Part shown: positions 33,679 to 43,659 of the stretch, one piece after another
Layout: every line of letters begins with the position of its first letter
Numbering within the stretch: the first letter of the stretch is position 1
Origin: Fulvia fulva
Taxonomy: Eukaryota; Ascomycota; Dothideomycetes; Mycosphaerellales; Mycosphaerellaceae
Assembly: GCF_020509005.1 (NCBI RefSeq)
Contig: NC_063015.1
Coordinates: 620,001-684,000, forward strand
DNA: 64,000 nt
Direction: 5' to 3'
The notes under the pieces: model-generated
What the model saw: the letters and a program-made list of their open reading frames with translations, nothing else
Databases searched by the model: none
What the model was told of the DNA's origin: nothing
Translations under genes and position numbers: made by a program

Positions 33679-35070
33679 GTCGACAGAGGCTCGCTGTCGC
33701 TTGGGATTGATCGCTTCATCGCTGGACGGGCTGTGTTCGCGCTTGATGAACGGTACTGGAAGACGTTTAGTACGCTACTACATACGCAACGATCGCAGCC
33801 GGGTGTACGGACCTTCCGCCATCTTCGTTCTTCCCCTTGCTGGATGAGTTGTTGAGCTCGTGGGAGGCGGTTCAGCAGGGAGCGCAGGACGATGTTAACG
33901 TTATGAAGGTAGAAGGACGAGAAGAGCAGACATCGCCCCGCCAACTGTTGCAAACGCTGCAAGCAGGTTTGGACGGATCCAGCAATAAGGTCGATCCGAG
34001 ACCTGCGACGGTCTAGAGTGTGAACGCCGATGCAAGCTTGTGCACATAGCCGGAATGAACCGCTGCCATGGAGGCCGTTCTCCTCATGGATGGTTGAGCC
34101 TCTCGAGTGGACTTGAAGAAGAGAGGTATAAGCTGCTTGATGCGTTTCGCCACGTTCAGCAAGAAGAAACGAAGTGGTGAAGTTGGAATATCGATCGCGT
34201 GCTGGATGTTACACAGCACCAATCTCCATCTGGCTGGTACGAGCGGGTAGGTGCATCAGATCCACACCTCAATTGCACCTCAGTGTGTAGCGGTTGGGTG
34301 GCCAGCCAGGGCTTGCCATTTTGATCGGTCTCGCGTCTTTGAGTATACCCGGTACTCGAATGTAAAGCGTCAATCAAGACTTTCTGAGAGCCATGGTCTC
34401 TTGGTGCACAAGCAGCTGTGCTGAGAGGTCATTAATGTCAACGATTGCAGCAGTCGTCGATGGAGGGCATGGTACCGGAAGTCAGACGGCCTTCCCAGGC
34501 CTGACTGCTCCCGTGATTGCCGCCTCAGCGCCAACACTCCTCCGGCTTTTCGCGTGGACGTTCAGCCTCATCAGGCGTGGGTCGCGTCCATTCTCTCGAC
34601 TTTTCTGGCGGCTTCTGGAAGTTCACATTGAGCATCATGGAGCAACCATTGGATCTGGATCACAACCTCTTGCGTAAGGTTCTTGGTGTGCGGGATACAC
34701 GAAATCTGGCTCAAATGGATCAGAGATAATCGGTGCCTAGTTGATGTCCAAGGCAGCTTTTGGTCTCTCCTGAACTCTGTAACGGTCCTTCTGCACCCAC
34801 TTCGCTGTCCACGGAGACATAAACAGTTCGAAACCACAGGACACGATTCACGCAACTTGACGAGACTTTTCAGACGGCTGTCGAGGTCATCTGGGTGTCT
34901 CAGAAAGCAAACGACAGCGTTAGAAGAATCCTTCTTCATTTGAAACGATTGTCTACAGCATGGCGTAGTACACAACAAAGTCGCTCTCGATCTCACACGA
35001 TACACGGCACACGGCACAGAGCTGGCAGTACTTTCGCGAACATCAACAACGGCTACCATCAATACTCGGT
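33679..35070. other. Intergenic, no gene seen
   Basis: About 1.4 kb between the BTB-like gene and the first Myb/SANT-like gene. Several short frames are present, with no protein family, splice pattern or repeat I can support. Confidence 0.5.
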
Positions 35071-35475
35071 CTATCCGTTATCTAATGGAGCCTCGTCCGT
35101 TTCTTCGCAAGAAGATTCAGATGACATTTTGTACTTTACTGCTTTCTTGGTGACCCTCTTCCGCCGCTTTGCGGCGAGTAGCGTATTAGCATCATCCGGA
35201 CTGCTGCGCTTGTTGCCGAGAGAGGCTGCAGATGAAGAGGACGGACTCTCTGGCAAGGGTGACGCCTGAACCTTTGGGGTCTGCGGATCGTCATTCGTTG
35301 CGGCGGCCTTGATCTTGCTCTTGATCTTGTTCCATTGATCCTGCGCTGACTTTGGAGTGGAGTATCCACCAAGCTTGGCGAGTTTTGAGAAGTCGATGAT
35401 CGGGTCGGTCTTGGTGCATTGCCAGACTTGCGCCATAAGACGCATCTGCCTCTCGTTGAGAGTCGATGCCGGCAT
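35071..35475 (-). CDS. Small Myb/SANT-like protein, subtype A (copy 1)
   Basis: 134-residue intronless protein from ATG 35475. Residues about 7-57 form a three-helix-like unit: LNERQMRLMAQVWQCTKTDP, then a DFSKLAKLGGY segment and QDQWNKIKSKIK. The W..C....D...KLA..GG...SA...W.KI+.K pattern recurs in the genes starting at 36832, 41967 and 42921. A Ser/Pro linker and a basic tail (AAKRRKRVTKKAVKYK) follow, with nuclear-localisation character, and the end is acidic. It looks like a small chromatin or DNA-binding protein of Myb/SANT type; that role is inference from helix spacing and basic tail. DNA contact residues were not tested. Confidence 0.7.
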   Translation of the reverse strand: MPASTLNERQMRLMAQVWQCTKTDPIIDFSKLAKLGGYSTPKSAQDQWNKIKSKIKAAATNDDPQTPKVQASPLPESPSSSSAASLGNKRSSPDDANTLLAAKRRKRVTKKAVKYKMSSESSCEETDEAPLDNG

Positions 35476-36406
35476 GTTTCAGCGCGAATCTCCGTGGCAG
35501 CGTTATCAAGCGATCTACGCACGTTGTGAGCTTCCATGTGGTTCGGCACTTTTGCAAGTCGTACTTACTGGGCAACGGAAGTTGTCACCTGGGCAGACCA
35601 AGGAGCCTTGAGCGGCGCTCCCTATCTGTTTGTTGCTCCATTGGTTCCGAACGAAGTCATATATGCATTGCTCTCCGCATCGTGCTCAGGCTCAGGACAA
35701 TTTCGTGCTGGGGAGCTTGCAATATACTTCGTCAATGCCAGGGGTCTGCTTCCCGACGCGGAGACCGCAATCATGCAGGCACTTTACACGTCTCGGTTGG
35801 GGTCTGCAGAAGAGCGAACCTGGTCCCTGTATCCGCCTGTTCAAACGCAATTCATCAACCTGGTGATGATGAACAGAGCCGTGTGGAGTACTGCGTGGCA
35901 TGACCGCAGTGCACTTCCTTGCACGAAGCGGTGCTTGGACGCCTGAACAGTGAGCACGACAAGAAGGACTTCTGCATCCCCGTAGCCCGTGCAGCGTCTA
36001 CAGCCTGATGATGATGTGGAGTTACGCGTTTCTGAAGAGATGACAAGGATCGACCGGCGCCAAGCCGTGGTTTTCGAACAATCCACATGCTGTCCCGCGC
36101 ATGATCGATCGAAGTCACAACGTCATGACCGCGCACTGTATATTCATCAACTGGGCCAAAAGCTGGCGGCCAGCGAATGCTCTGTTAAGTGGAAGAGTGG
36201 AATGCCAGACAACGAAAGGGCCATTGATGGTTACCAAAATTGCATTTCCCACGCTTTTACTGATAGAATTTGGGCAATCGAGATGATAGATCCGCCATTC
36301 CCAGTGCCAGACATCCCCCGCTATCTACCGCGCTGGCCTTCAGCTACAACAAACTCTGTACCGAGATGCTTCTCCATGGGAATGTACAGCGAAGCCGCCC
36401 ATACCA
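35476..36406. other. Intergenic between array copies 1 and 2
   Basis: Promoter of copy 1 and 3' flank of copy 2. Overlapping chance frames only, and no degenerate extra copy of the domain was recognised. Confidence 0.45.
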
Positions 36407-36832
36407 TCAAGATCCCAAGCTTCCAGCCACCGAGCTCGAGTCGTCGTCGTCGTCTCCAGAGAGCGCTCCCGAAAGAGTCTCGTAGGACGTGGCCGTAGCT
36501 GAGGCTCTCTTTGGCCTTTTGGAAGGTGTGCGGTCCACGTCAGCCGGGCTGCTACGTTTCTTGCTGGACGATCCTGAGCTTGAAGCAAATGGACTCTCTG
36601 GCGACGACCTGGTGTCCAGATGAGCGCCTGGTCCTGTTCTCGAATCGTTCCCCTTCGTGGTAGCCTTCAGTTTGGCCCGAACTTGGCTCCAACGTGCGGA
36701 AGCGACTTTTGCAGATCCATACCCGGCCATCTTCGCAAGTTGGGCATAATCTACGGCTGCTTCGGTCTTAAGGCACTGCCAGGCTTGTGCAACGAGGCGC
36801 ATCTCGCTCGCTGAGAGCGTGGTGGCTGGCAT
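36407..36832 (-). CDS. Small Myb/SANT-like protein, subtype A (copy 2)
   Basis: 141-residue intronless protein from ATG 36832. Its domain closely parallels copy 1 in the same orientation just upstream: LSASEMRLVAQAWQCLKTEA, YAQLAKMAGYGSAKVASARW, SQVRAKLKAT. Then come a Ser-rich linker (SSPESPFASSSGSSSKKRSS) like that of copy 1, a basic KRPKRAS patch and an acidic DDDDDSSS end. Shared architecture, orientation and linker point to tandem duplication of copies 1 and 2. Function is inferred only as for copy 1. Confidence 0.7.
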   Translation of the reverse strand: MPATTLSASEMRLVAQAWQCLKTEAAVDYAQLAKMAGYGSAKVASARWSQVRAKLKATTKGNDSRTGPGAHLDTRSSPESPFASSSGSSSKKRSSPADVDRTPSKRPKRASATATSYETLSGALSGDDDDDSSSVAGSLGS

Positions 36833-37551
36833 ACTCGGCAATCTGAAGTTGGCAGCCGTGATAGCCGACGGATAGTATGCTGTGACTGAGCATCAGCTTC
36901 AACGCAGGAGCTAGGTCTCAGAGGCACAAATACTCAGGAAGATGCGAGGACGGGGTCTGCTCTGGCAACTGTGATCAGAAACGAAGCAACGGACGACGAT
37001 GGCTTTTTCTCAGGTACCCTCAATCGGTGTTGTGTCCAGCACGCTGGCACTCACACTGATATACAAGTGGATCACTTGATTGTGGTGTACCTGGGACTGC
37101 ACTGGTACAGGGAAGCTCAAGGCAGACTTTGAAATCCTTGCGGACACTGCATTGTAAGTTCCGTTCACCAATGTGCCGGGATGGAGCTTCGGACAGGGCT
37201 CCCAGCTCCCATGTCAGTATCCGACAACACGTCTCTTCGCGTCCCAGGCAACAAGAGTCTCTCGTTCTGCGCGCGCAGCCAGATTGCAACACAGAAATTC
37301 TAAATTCTGTTCAAAGCGATACTTCGAACTGGAGCCTTCAGCATGATCGCGTCGCTAATCCTTGCAGGCTAGGCGGTCATGATCTGACTTTGTAGTCAGA
37401 TCGATGTGTCTCCTGGACAACGACAGATACCGACATCTGGCTGGGTTCCTCTTACCCTCGTTCCCTCGCTTCATTGTCGACTCTCCATCCTCCAATCTGG
37501 CAACCACAACCCGAACAATCTACGATCACTAAAGACCATACCCCATCAACG
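36833..37551. other. Divergent intergenic region in the array
   Basis: Lies between the minus-strand copy 2 and the plus-strand subtype B gene at 37552 and probably holds both promoters. No gene was recognised. Confidence 0.45.
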
Positions 37552-37884
37552 ATGCCAAAATACAGCTACCAAGCCGCGAAGTCGGTCATCACCGAAGCAG
37601 ACAAGAACAGAATCATCTGTATCTACCTCAGTTGCGACACGTCCGCTATCGACTGGAAGAAAGCTGCCAAAGACTATGGCTCTGCCAGCACCGAAAGCTT
37701 TCGTAAGCTCAACCGGATGCTGCTGAAGAAGATCGAAGCAGCCAGCGGCAATACTCGCAATACCAATGCGAGCATCGCCAACAATGCCAAAGTCATGAAA
37801 CCCAAGCCGAAGCCTACTCGCAAGAAGCGAAAGATGGACAGCGACTCTGACAGCGACGACAGCGGGTTCAAGTTCAAGCGATGA
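37552..37884 (+). CDS. Small Myb/SANT-like protein, subtype B (copy 1)
   Basis: 110-residue intronless protein from ATG 37552. It starts MPKYSYQAAKSVITEADKNR, followed by IICIYLSCDTSAIDWKKAAK and SFRKLNRMLLKKIE, a compact helical domain of about 62 residues. The WKKAAKDYG core matches Myb/SANT spacing (first helix ends, DW..(A/V)A...G, then a recognition-like helix). The tail is KKRKMDSDSDSDDSG, a basic patch followed by phosphorylatable Ser/Asp repeats. The gene at 39414 is about half identical over the first 60 residues and has the same tail plan, so they are duplicates. It ends 124 bases from the convergent gene at 38009. Confidence 0.7.
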   Translation: MPKYSYQAAKSVITEADKNRIICIYLSCDTSAIDWKKAAKDYGSASTESFRKLNRMLLKKIEAASGNTRNTNASIANNAKVMKPKPKPTRKKRKMDSDSDSDDSGFKFKR

Positions 37885-38008
37885 GGACGCAAGATCGAGC
37901 GGAAGGATGAGAATGCGGAAGGCAACGGTGCTCTTGTGGACGACATGCAAGCGATGAATACAAAGGACGACATTGATACAGAAGCTATGTAATCATCAAA
38001 GGTAGAGC

Positions 38009-38740
38009 TCACTCTGCTTCTTCGACGATATCACATTCATCTTCCGTCGTATCGTCGTTGATCAATATCGGCTTTCTCTCAGCTTTGGCTCGCCTGGGTC
38101 GCTGACTGCGCGCAGGAATTGAAACATTGTTGGATCTCATTTCGCCAGGTACAACGAATTCGTCATCTTCATTCTTCACGGAGGATGGCTCCGCAGGTGA
38201 GGCGTCGTCCTCAGCATCGCCCCCATCGGACATCGAATCCTCCTCATCGCTCAAGTTCGCTCGCCTGCGCTTGGAGGATGTGTTCGCCTTGAAAGTCTTC
38301 GACCTTAGACGCTTCTTGGTCGGACTTGGTGAGTCTTGATCTGTGATCTCACCCTTCATGAGGCTTCCTCTCTCATCGTCATCGTGGTCAGCAGATCCAG
38401 GCGGAGTCAGTGGCGCAGAAATGAATTTCTGTTTCTTGTTCTTCGGCGTCTTGACGCCCTTGGGCTCTTTCTTGACGCCACTCGTGGCTCCAGATGTCTT
38501 GCCCCCACTAATGTCAAGAGTCTTCTTGAGCTTGCCGATGTGCTTCACGATGGCTCTCTGCGTTGGCTGCTCAACATCGTCTCTGCCTGGACCCGATCAG
38601 TACCGTGTTGGAGATCTGGAATAGCGCTTACCGAACAAGTCTTGCCACTTCGCCACGACAACAGCTGTATGGAGCTTCACGGCAGCAAGGACGGCGACCA
38701 GAAGTCGCTGGTCCATGAACGCAGTCCATGAGACGGGCAT
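38009..38740 (-). CDS. Myb/SANT-like nuclear protein, subtype C
   Basis: Exons 38740-38632 and 38586-38009 (45-base GTAAGC...CCAG intron) sum to 229 codons, giving 228 residues. The start MPVSWTAFMDQRLLVAVLAA, VVVAKWQDLFG and TQRAIVKHIGKLKKTL make a short helical domain of the kind found at the N-terminus of many small ascomycete proteins annotated Myb-like. A long disordered tail follows with several basic patches (KKRLRSKT, SSKRRRAN, RPRRAKAERKP) and acidic Ser/Asp stretches, ending in EEAE. It is the only member of the array with an intron and the longest. Probably nuclear; the role in chromatin or transcription is inferred. Confidence 0.72.
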
Positions 38741-39413
38741 GATTTTGGAGATCTCAAGTGTTGTGTCGTTCTGAAGATGTCCAATTCTGTTCCGCTCACC
38801 AACCAGGCTTTATATGCATGAGAGCGTGGACACTTTCTTTCGAGGTGGCTTATTCTCTAGAAAGCGTCGATCGTGTCGTTACGCATTTATGCTCCTCGAC
38901 AAATCATCGATCATTTGCTACGGAACTTCCCGAAGTATCTTGGTTGCCCCCCACAGGCATGCTGTGGGACTGAATTGAAGAGCGAGCCATATCGCTGAAC
39001 GACTCCGTAGAAGGAAGTAAGCTAGGGAAAAGAGTATGGACATCTTAGGCAGGAGTAAACGCGGCAATAAAGCTAGATACCCAACCCTTGGAGTAACAAG
39101 TTGGTATGTTGTTGCAGGACAGAGGATGACAGACCATTACAATATTGTGAGATCTGTTGTCTTTGACCACGACAAGGATTGGGATGCAGTCTTCCTGGTA
39201 GTCTAATGACATGCTGGAATGAAAATCCTCGATCTTGACTCCATGGCCCAGTCTGCACAGCAAGCATGACGACGAGTGAGTGGAGTGCTTAGATGTCGTG
39301 GCACCCGTGAAAGCTTTAAAGCCGACAGTCTTCGTCTAGCAGACCGAGATGTTCAGTTCATATCAATCTAGCAATCTCTCCGCAGATAATCTGGAAGTGC
39401 TTCAATCAAAATA
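38741..39413. other. Divergent intergenic region in the array
   Basis: Lies between the subtype C gene (minus) and the second subtype B gene (plus). A minus-strand 72-codon frame at 39045-39263 is present but has no support as a gene. Confidence 0.4.
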
Positions 39414-39812
39414 ATGCCCTACTACAAGTTTCAAGTCGCCAAGAACGTCCTGACCGACGCCGACAAAGACCGCATTTTGTGCATATACCTGAGCAGTGAT
39501 CCCTCAGCCATCAATCGGTCCAAAGCCACAAGAGACTTCGGGGCGCCGTCTGTTGAGGCATTTCGCAAAGCTATCTCCCGAATGCTGAAGCGACTGGATG
39601 ATGCAGGTGGTAAAGACGGGGCCATGGGCAAGCCAATGCCTAAGCCCAAGAATTCGAAGAAGCGACGGAAGTCCCAGCCTGAAGACGACTCCGATGAGGT
39701 AGAGTACACTCCGACCAAGCGTGGCAGGAAAGCAGCAATCAAGATCGAGGACCAGAAGTATGACAGTGCTGGCGAGGAGGATCACATCAACTGTGAATGT
39801 GATAGCCTGTGA
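39414..39812 (+). CDS. Small Myb/SANT-like protein, subtype B (copy 2)
   Basis: 132-residue intronless protein from ATG 39414. The N-domain (MPYYKFQVAKNVLTDADKDR, ILCIYLSSDPSAINRSKATR, EAFRKAISRMLKRLD) aligns along its full length with the gene at 37552. The tryptophan of the DWKKAA core is replaced (INRSKAT), so the hydrophobic core or DNA contact may have changed. The tail has KNSKKRRKS, a KRGRKAA motif resembling an AT-hook core and an acidic end. Its 3' end overlaps the convergent reading frame on the minus strand by about 26 bases. Confidence 0.7.
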   Translation: MPYYKFQVAKNVLTDADKDRILCIYLSSDPSAINRSKATRDFGAPSVEAFRKAISRMLKRLDDAGGKDGAMGKPMPKPKNSKKRRKSQPEDDSDEVEYTPTKRGRKAAIKIEDQKYDSAGEEDHINCECDSL

Positions 39813-40541
39813 AATCGAATGACAAGTTTAGCCTAGGCCGTTGAAAGTTTCCGTATTGATCTTGTGGGACGACCATCTGCGCGGTGGGTACTAAGTTGTT
39901 GGTGAAAGCACTTTGGGTAATGGGAGTCTGAGGTTTGAACATTGATCTGTGTGCTTCATGTCCTGTATGGAAGGTCATGGTTGGGCAGACATTGCTAGGG
40001 CGCTTCATGGCAGCTTCCATTGTGACAGATGTCTGTAGAGTCGGATGAAGGTCTGCTGATAGGATGCCCATCGAAGTAGAGATCCCTCCATTCACGCCTG
40101 GACTAGTATAATACTGATGAGGTGATTCTACCAGAGTTTCGGGCACGTTTGCTGGAGTACGCGGCGACGCCGACTTGGAAATGCTTGTTGATATTGCCAC
40201 CGGACTGTGATCGGGCAAGTCGCCAGCAACAATGAGAGTGGCTTTTCTCTGCCGCTTGTGTGGGCGACGTTGATCATCTCGTCGGCCAAAGCCTCTACAT
40301 CACCGAATCGTGACACGACAGTCGTATAAAAGCGATCTCCACCTTGTTGATCTGTTGTAGGTCTGATCAACAAGCAGTATCGTACACGAGGAGCCTGTGG
40401 CATACGTACGGGAACGCCTTTCTCTGCCAACCATGCCGCCACTGCTGCCAAAAGCATTCTCGACTCCGTGGCATCAGTGCTTAGGCTTTCGTAAGCGGTC
40501 GCTCTCATCCTCCGATGCCAGGCGTTCTCGCCTTTGGCCAT
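39787..40541 (-). CDS. Uncertain two-part gene, hypothetical
   Basis: Two protein-like minus-strand frames overlap. One runs from ATG 40541 (MAKGENAWHRRMRATAYESL, SRMLLAAVAAWLAEKGVP, GGDRFYTTVVSRFGDVEALA). The other runs from about 40293 (RRPHKRQRKATLIVAGDLPD) to a stop at 39787 through a Pro/Ser/Thr-rich tail. They probably belong to one gene joined by an unresolved intron; a strong GTACGT donor lies near 40411. The frame of the first part also extends upstream of 40541. No family was recognised. It sits within the Myb/SANT-like array, but I do not see that domain in it. Confidence 0.4.
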
Positions 40542-41966
40542 GGACGAACTATCGGTGGAGGCCGAGTGCAGAGTCGTAACAGACGGAGTAGAGTAACGAT
40601 GGCTAGAGTGACACGACAGCGTATGCTTTGGACATGACCTGTCACATGGTCCTGCTCGATGCTGGATGTGACATTCATGGTCATTCTCTGTCACTTCGCG
40701 TCCAACAATTACGTCGAAGTATGTCGTCTTAAGGCGGCGATTCGGATGTAGCCCCGGAAGCATACTTGCCAACAAGGTAGCTTTCTTTATGCATAACCTT
40801 TAGTAGGCGGAACGCCGGCTACTATGCCTAAGAGCTATCTTGTCACTACATTGCCATCGCATAGGTCAAGAGGAATACAGACTCGACTCTCGGGGCCAAG
40901 CTTACAGGGACGAGGCTGGTTTGAAGCTCAGGGCAAGCTTTTTGTCGTTCCCTGACAGCGGCGCAGAGCGCATCAAGCACATGCATGAACGCAATCCTTG
41001 GCAAAAGTGCGACCACATGCACCATTGCAGTCATTCCCACCCAGGGCTCTGAAAGAGCGAGAAGCAAGATTATGGGAAGTCTCAGAAAGTACGCTGGGCG
41101 GCTCTGATGTTCATCGACGTCCAAATGCTGACGTCTGCGTGTTGACGCCGATCTGTCGAAAAGTCCTTGCCATAGCAGACAGCATGCATTGCTGCTGGAG
41201 GGTGGTCATTGATGATGATAGGCTCTCCCATGTCCTTCGTACCATTCCGACTCACAATGCTGCATGGCTTCTTCATGTTATGCCACTTCTTGCATGTCCA
41301 CAACCATCTGGGTGATCAATCGAGACTCGATGCTTCGATGAAGCTCCAGAAAAGCACAAGAGAGTTCACATGAGCTGAAGCGGTGAAAGATCAGTTTGTA
41401 TCGGCCAAGCTGAAGAGAATCATCCTTTCCGTCGAGGTCCATGATGGTGCTGTCCTTGTGTCTGTCTTGACTTTATTGTTTTAGCCATGTTGCAGACTTT
41501 CAGCATGTCCAGGGGTCGTTGTGCAGACACAGACTTCCCATTGCTGGTCATCGCGTCTCATGCACCATGAGGTTGCCGTGTCATGCCGTCCTGCATCTTT
41601 CCAGTATGGTTTCTCAACGTATCTCAAGCAAAAGTGGGGAGCCCGGATCGTCGCCAACCTTGTGGCTGGAAGGTGCTCACTGAGCGAGGCCATTCGAGAG
41701 TCACGGTAAAGTATAAGATGCGACTCACGCGCCTGCAGAGATACGATCTCAACGCAGAGCTGTACATTGACATGCCACCGCCGCTCGAGTCGTATGTGTC
41801 GCTGTATGTCTTCTCATTGTAACCATTACCGCATGTTACCTTGAGTCTGACTTTGAGCACACCAGTGAACACAGATTAGACACTGCCACCCCGAGCAGGC
41901 AGCTGGAGAACGAGCTGGATCAAGCCGTCGAGAACTCCAGTGAAAGTTCTGACGACAACGACGACC
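40542..41966. other. Intergenic, no firm gene
   Basis: About 1.4 kb between the uncertain minus-strand gene and the subtype A gene at 41967. The frame upstream of 40541 stays open to 40775 and may be coding. The rest shows only chance frames. Confidence 0.4.
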
Positions 41967-42446
41967 ATGAGTCTCATAGACCGCCAAAGGGAAGTCATGG
42001 CCCACGCTTGGCACTGCTTTGATGCAGAACCCAAAGTCAACTGCGAAAAGCTCGCGGCTTTGGCAGGCTTTGCAAACGCAGCATCCGCGAATGCCTTCTG
42101 GCACAAGATCAAGGCGAAATTGGTCTCGACACCAAATTCCGCTGGCACTATCAGCAAGCCCAGCGGTATTGCCAGCAAGCAGCGTGGGCGCTTGAAAGGA
42201 TCGAAGTGCATCTCGAAGAAGCCACCAAAGCTGAAAAGCAGCGCATCCGGCAAGAAACTGGAGATGAGCACAGGAGGGGCTCTATTGCCAATGCAGCGGA
42301 TTCCGCTCGAGAGTGGTTCACTGAATGATAGGAGCGGTCACTTCAATCATCGAAGCTCGCCTCAAGACACGGCAGCGATCACCGGTGTGATCCTGCCAGA
42401 CGGTCTCGAGGAAGCGTCGCTGACTCTGAACGGTGAAGAAGGATGA
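41967..42446 (+). CDS. Small Myb/SANT-like protein, subtype A (copy 3)
   Basis: 159-residue intronless protein. ATG 41967 (MSLIDRQREVMAHAWHC) is preferred over an upstream in-frame ATG at 41940 because the domain starts at once, as in the other copies. The domain continues CEKLAALAGFANAASANAFW and HKIKAKLVST, sharing the W.C...(D/N)..KLA..AG...SA...W.KIK.KL pattern. A Lys-rich middle (GRLKGSKCISKKPPKLKSS) gives a strong positive charge, and the C-terminal 60 residues are neutral and unlike the other copies. Probable DNA- or chromatin-associated protein by inference. Confidence 0.68.
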   Translation: MSLIDRQREVMAHAWHCFDAEPKVNCEKLAALAGFANAASANAFWHKIKAKLVSTPNSAGTISKPSGIASKQRGRLKGSKCISKKPPKLKSSASGKKLEMSTGGALLPMQRIPLESGSLNDRSGHFNHRSSPQDTAAITGVILPDGLEEASLTLNGEEG

Positions 42447-42920
42447 TCGTTGGCTGGCATGGTCGAGTGACCGGGTTTTGAAAGACTGTGAGCGGATAGT
42501 TTTTGACGTTGTTTCGATGTTGAAAAGTTTCTCTCGTAGCCTCGTTCATCTCGCTGCATGATGCTGACCATATTGATACTTTATGTTGTTCCCCATGAGC
42601 TCGTCAATGCCCAACAGTCCATCATGCTCGGTTGCATTGCATCGGTGATCTGATGTCGTGTCCTGGCTCCTCGATCTTGGCCCATTGTGACCGCAACTTT
42701 CCATTGCTAAGGTAGTGGCCAAACCCTCGTGCGGGTGTCATTGTGTGCTTGCACGAGGGCCCGCATATCACATCGGCCACAGACCTTAACTTGAAGGACC
42801 GTCCGTTCGTAGCATCTTCATGATCCCACAGTGCTTAGGATCATCGACTCTTGTGACTCATCATCGCCGACCATAGGATTAATTCTCGTGCATCAGATCC
42901 GAGACCAGAACACATCCACT
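42447..42920. other. Intergenic between subtype A copies 3 and 4
   Basis: Plus-strand spacer of 474 bases with no gene recognised; promoter position for the gene at 42921. Confidence 0.45.
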
Positions 42921-43286
42921 ATGCACATCGTAACAATCAACGACTTCACCGAGAGCGAAAAGCGCCTCTTGATCTTCGCATGGCTCTGCTTCGACACCGA
43001 TCCCAAACCTGACCTTCACAAACTCGCCGGCCTCGCCGGCATGACCAATACCGGATCAGCAAGTAATGCCTGGCGTAAGATCCGACGCAAGTTGAAAGGA
43101 GAGATCGACGTTTCGCCAAGATCCAAGTCCAGAAAGAGGGCTGCCTCAGAGACTGATGGAAGCCCACCGAAGAAGGCGAAGCCAAGTCCAGGCAAGTCGA
43201 AAGGCGCGAAGAAGGGAAAGGCGGAGATAGAGAAGGACGTCGTTGAGGGAGACGTATTAGATGGGATCGGTCATTATGAGGAGTAG
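42921..43286 (+). CDS. Small Myb/SANT-like protein, subtype A (copy 4)
   Basis: 121-residue intronless protein from ATG 42921. The domain reads FTESEKRLLIFAWLCFDTDP, DLHKLAGLAGMTNTGSASNA, WRKIRRKLKG, the clearest version of the subtype A pattern. The tail is almost entirely Lys/Arg/Ser/Pro (KSRKRAASETDGSPPKKAK and KSKGAKKGK), histone-H1-like in character, ending with a short acidic stretch. Copies 3 and 4 lie head-to-tail on the plus strand. SLX4 begins its 3' end about 370 bases further on, convergently. Confidence 0.72.
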   Translation: MHIVTINDFTESEKRLLIFAWLCFDTDPKPDLHKLAGLAGMTNTGSASNAWRKIRRKLKGEIDVSPRSKSRKRAASETDGSPPKKAKPSPGKSKGAKKGKAEIEKDVVEGDVLDGIGHYEE

Positions 43287-43659
43287 CGATGTGGGAATGA
43301 GGTTGTTGGTGATGGTGGTAAGCTCCCCACTTGTGTGGCTGGGATGACAACCTAGCTGAGATTCGCCAAAGTTTGTCCTTCGCCAGGTCGAGGTTGTGCT
43401 CTTGTGAGATCAGTCAAGGTGAAATAAGTCAAACATTGGTCCTTCCCGTGGCAACATTCTGTCCGTCTCTTTTCGTCGTGAACTACAGCCTCACATAGCC
43501 GAGTCGGCCTGGTACGAAGCGTGCAACCCAGCTATCAATGTCGGCCGCCTTGTGCACATTCTGTGTACTGAGCTGTGCATTGGTTCCGGCCCGGGACCCG
43601 AGATACGCAACATGTTCATTATCCTGGTCTTCGTGACCGTCATACATCATATCACAACC
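43287..43659. other. Convergent 3' flanks, no gene seen
   Basis: Spacer of 373 bases between subtype A copy 4 (plus) and SLX4 (minus). Nothing was recognised. Confidence 0.5.

Noticed and set aside
39045..39263. 72-codon minus-strand frame between array members
   Set aside because: Too short, with no domain and no relation to the Myb/SANT-like proteins.
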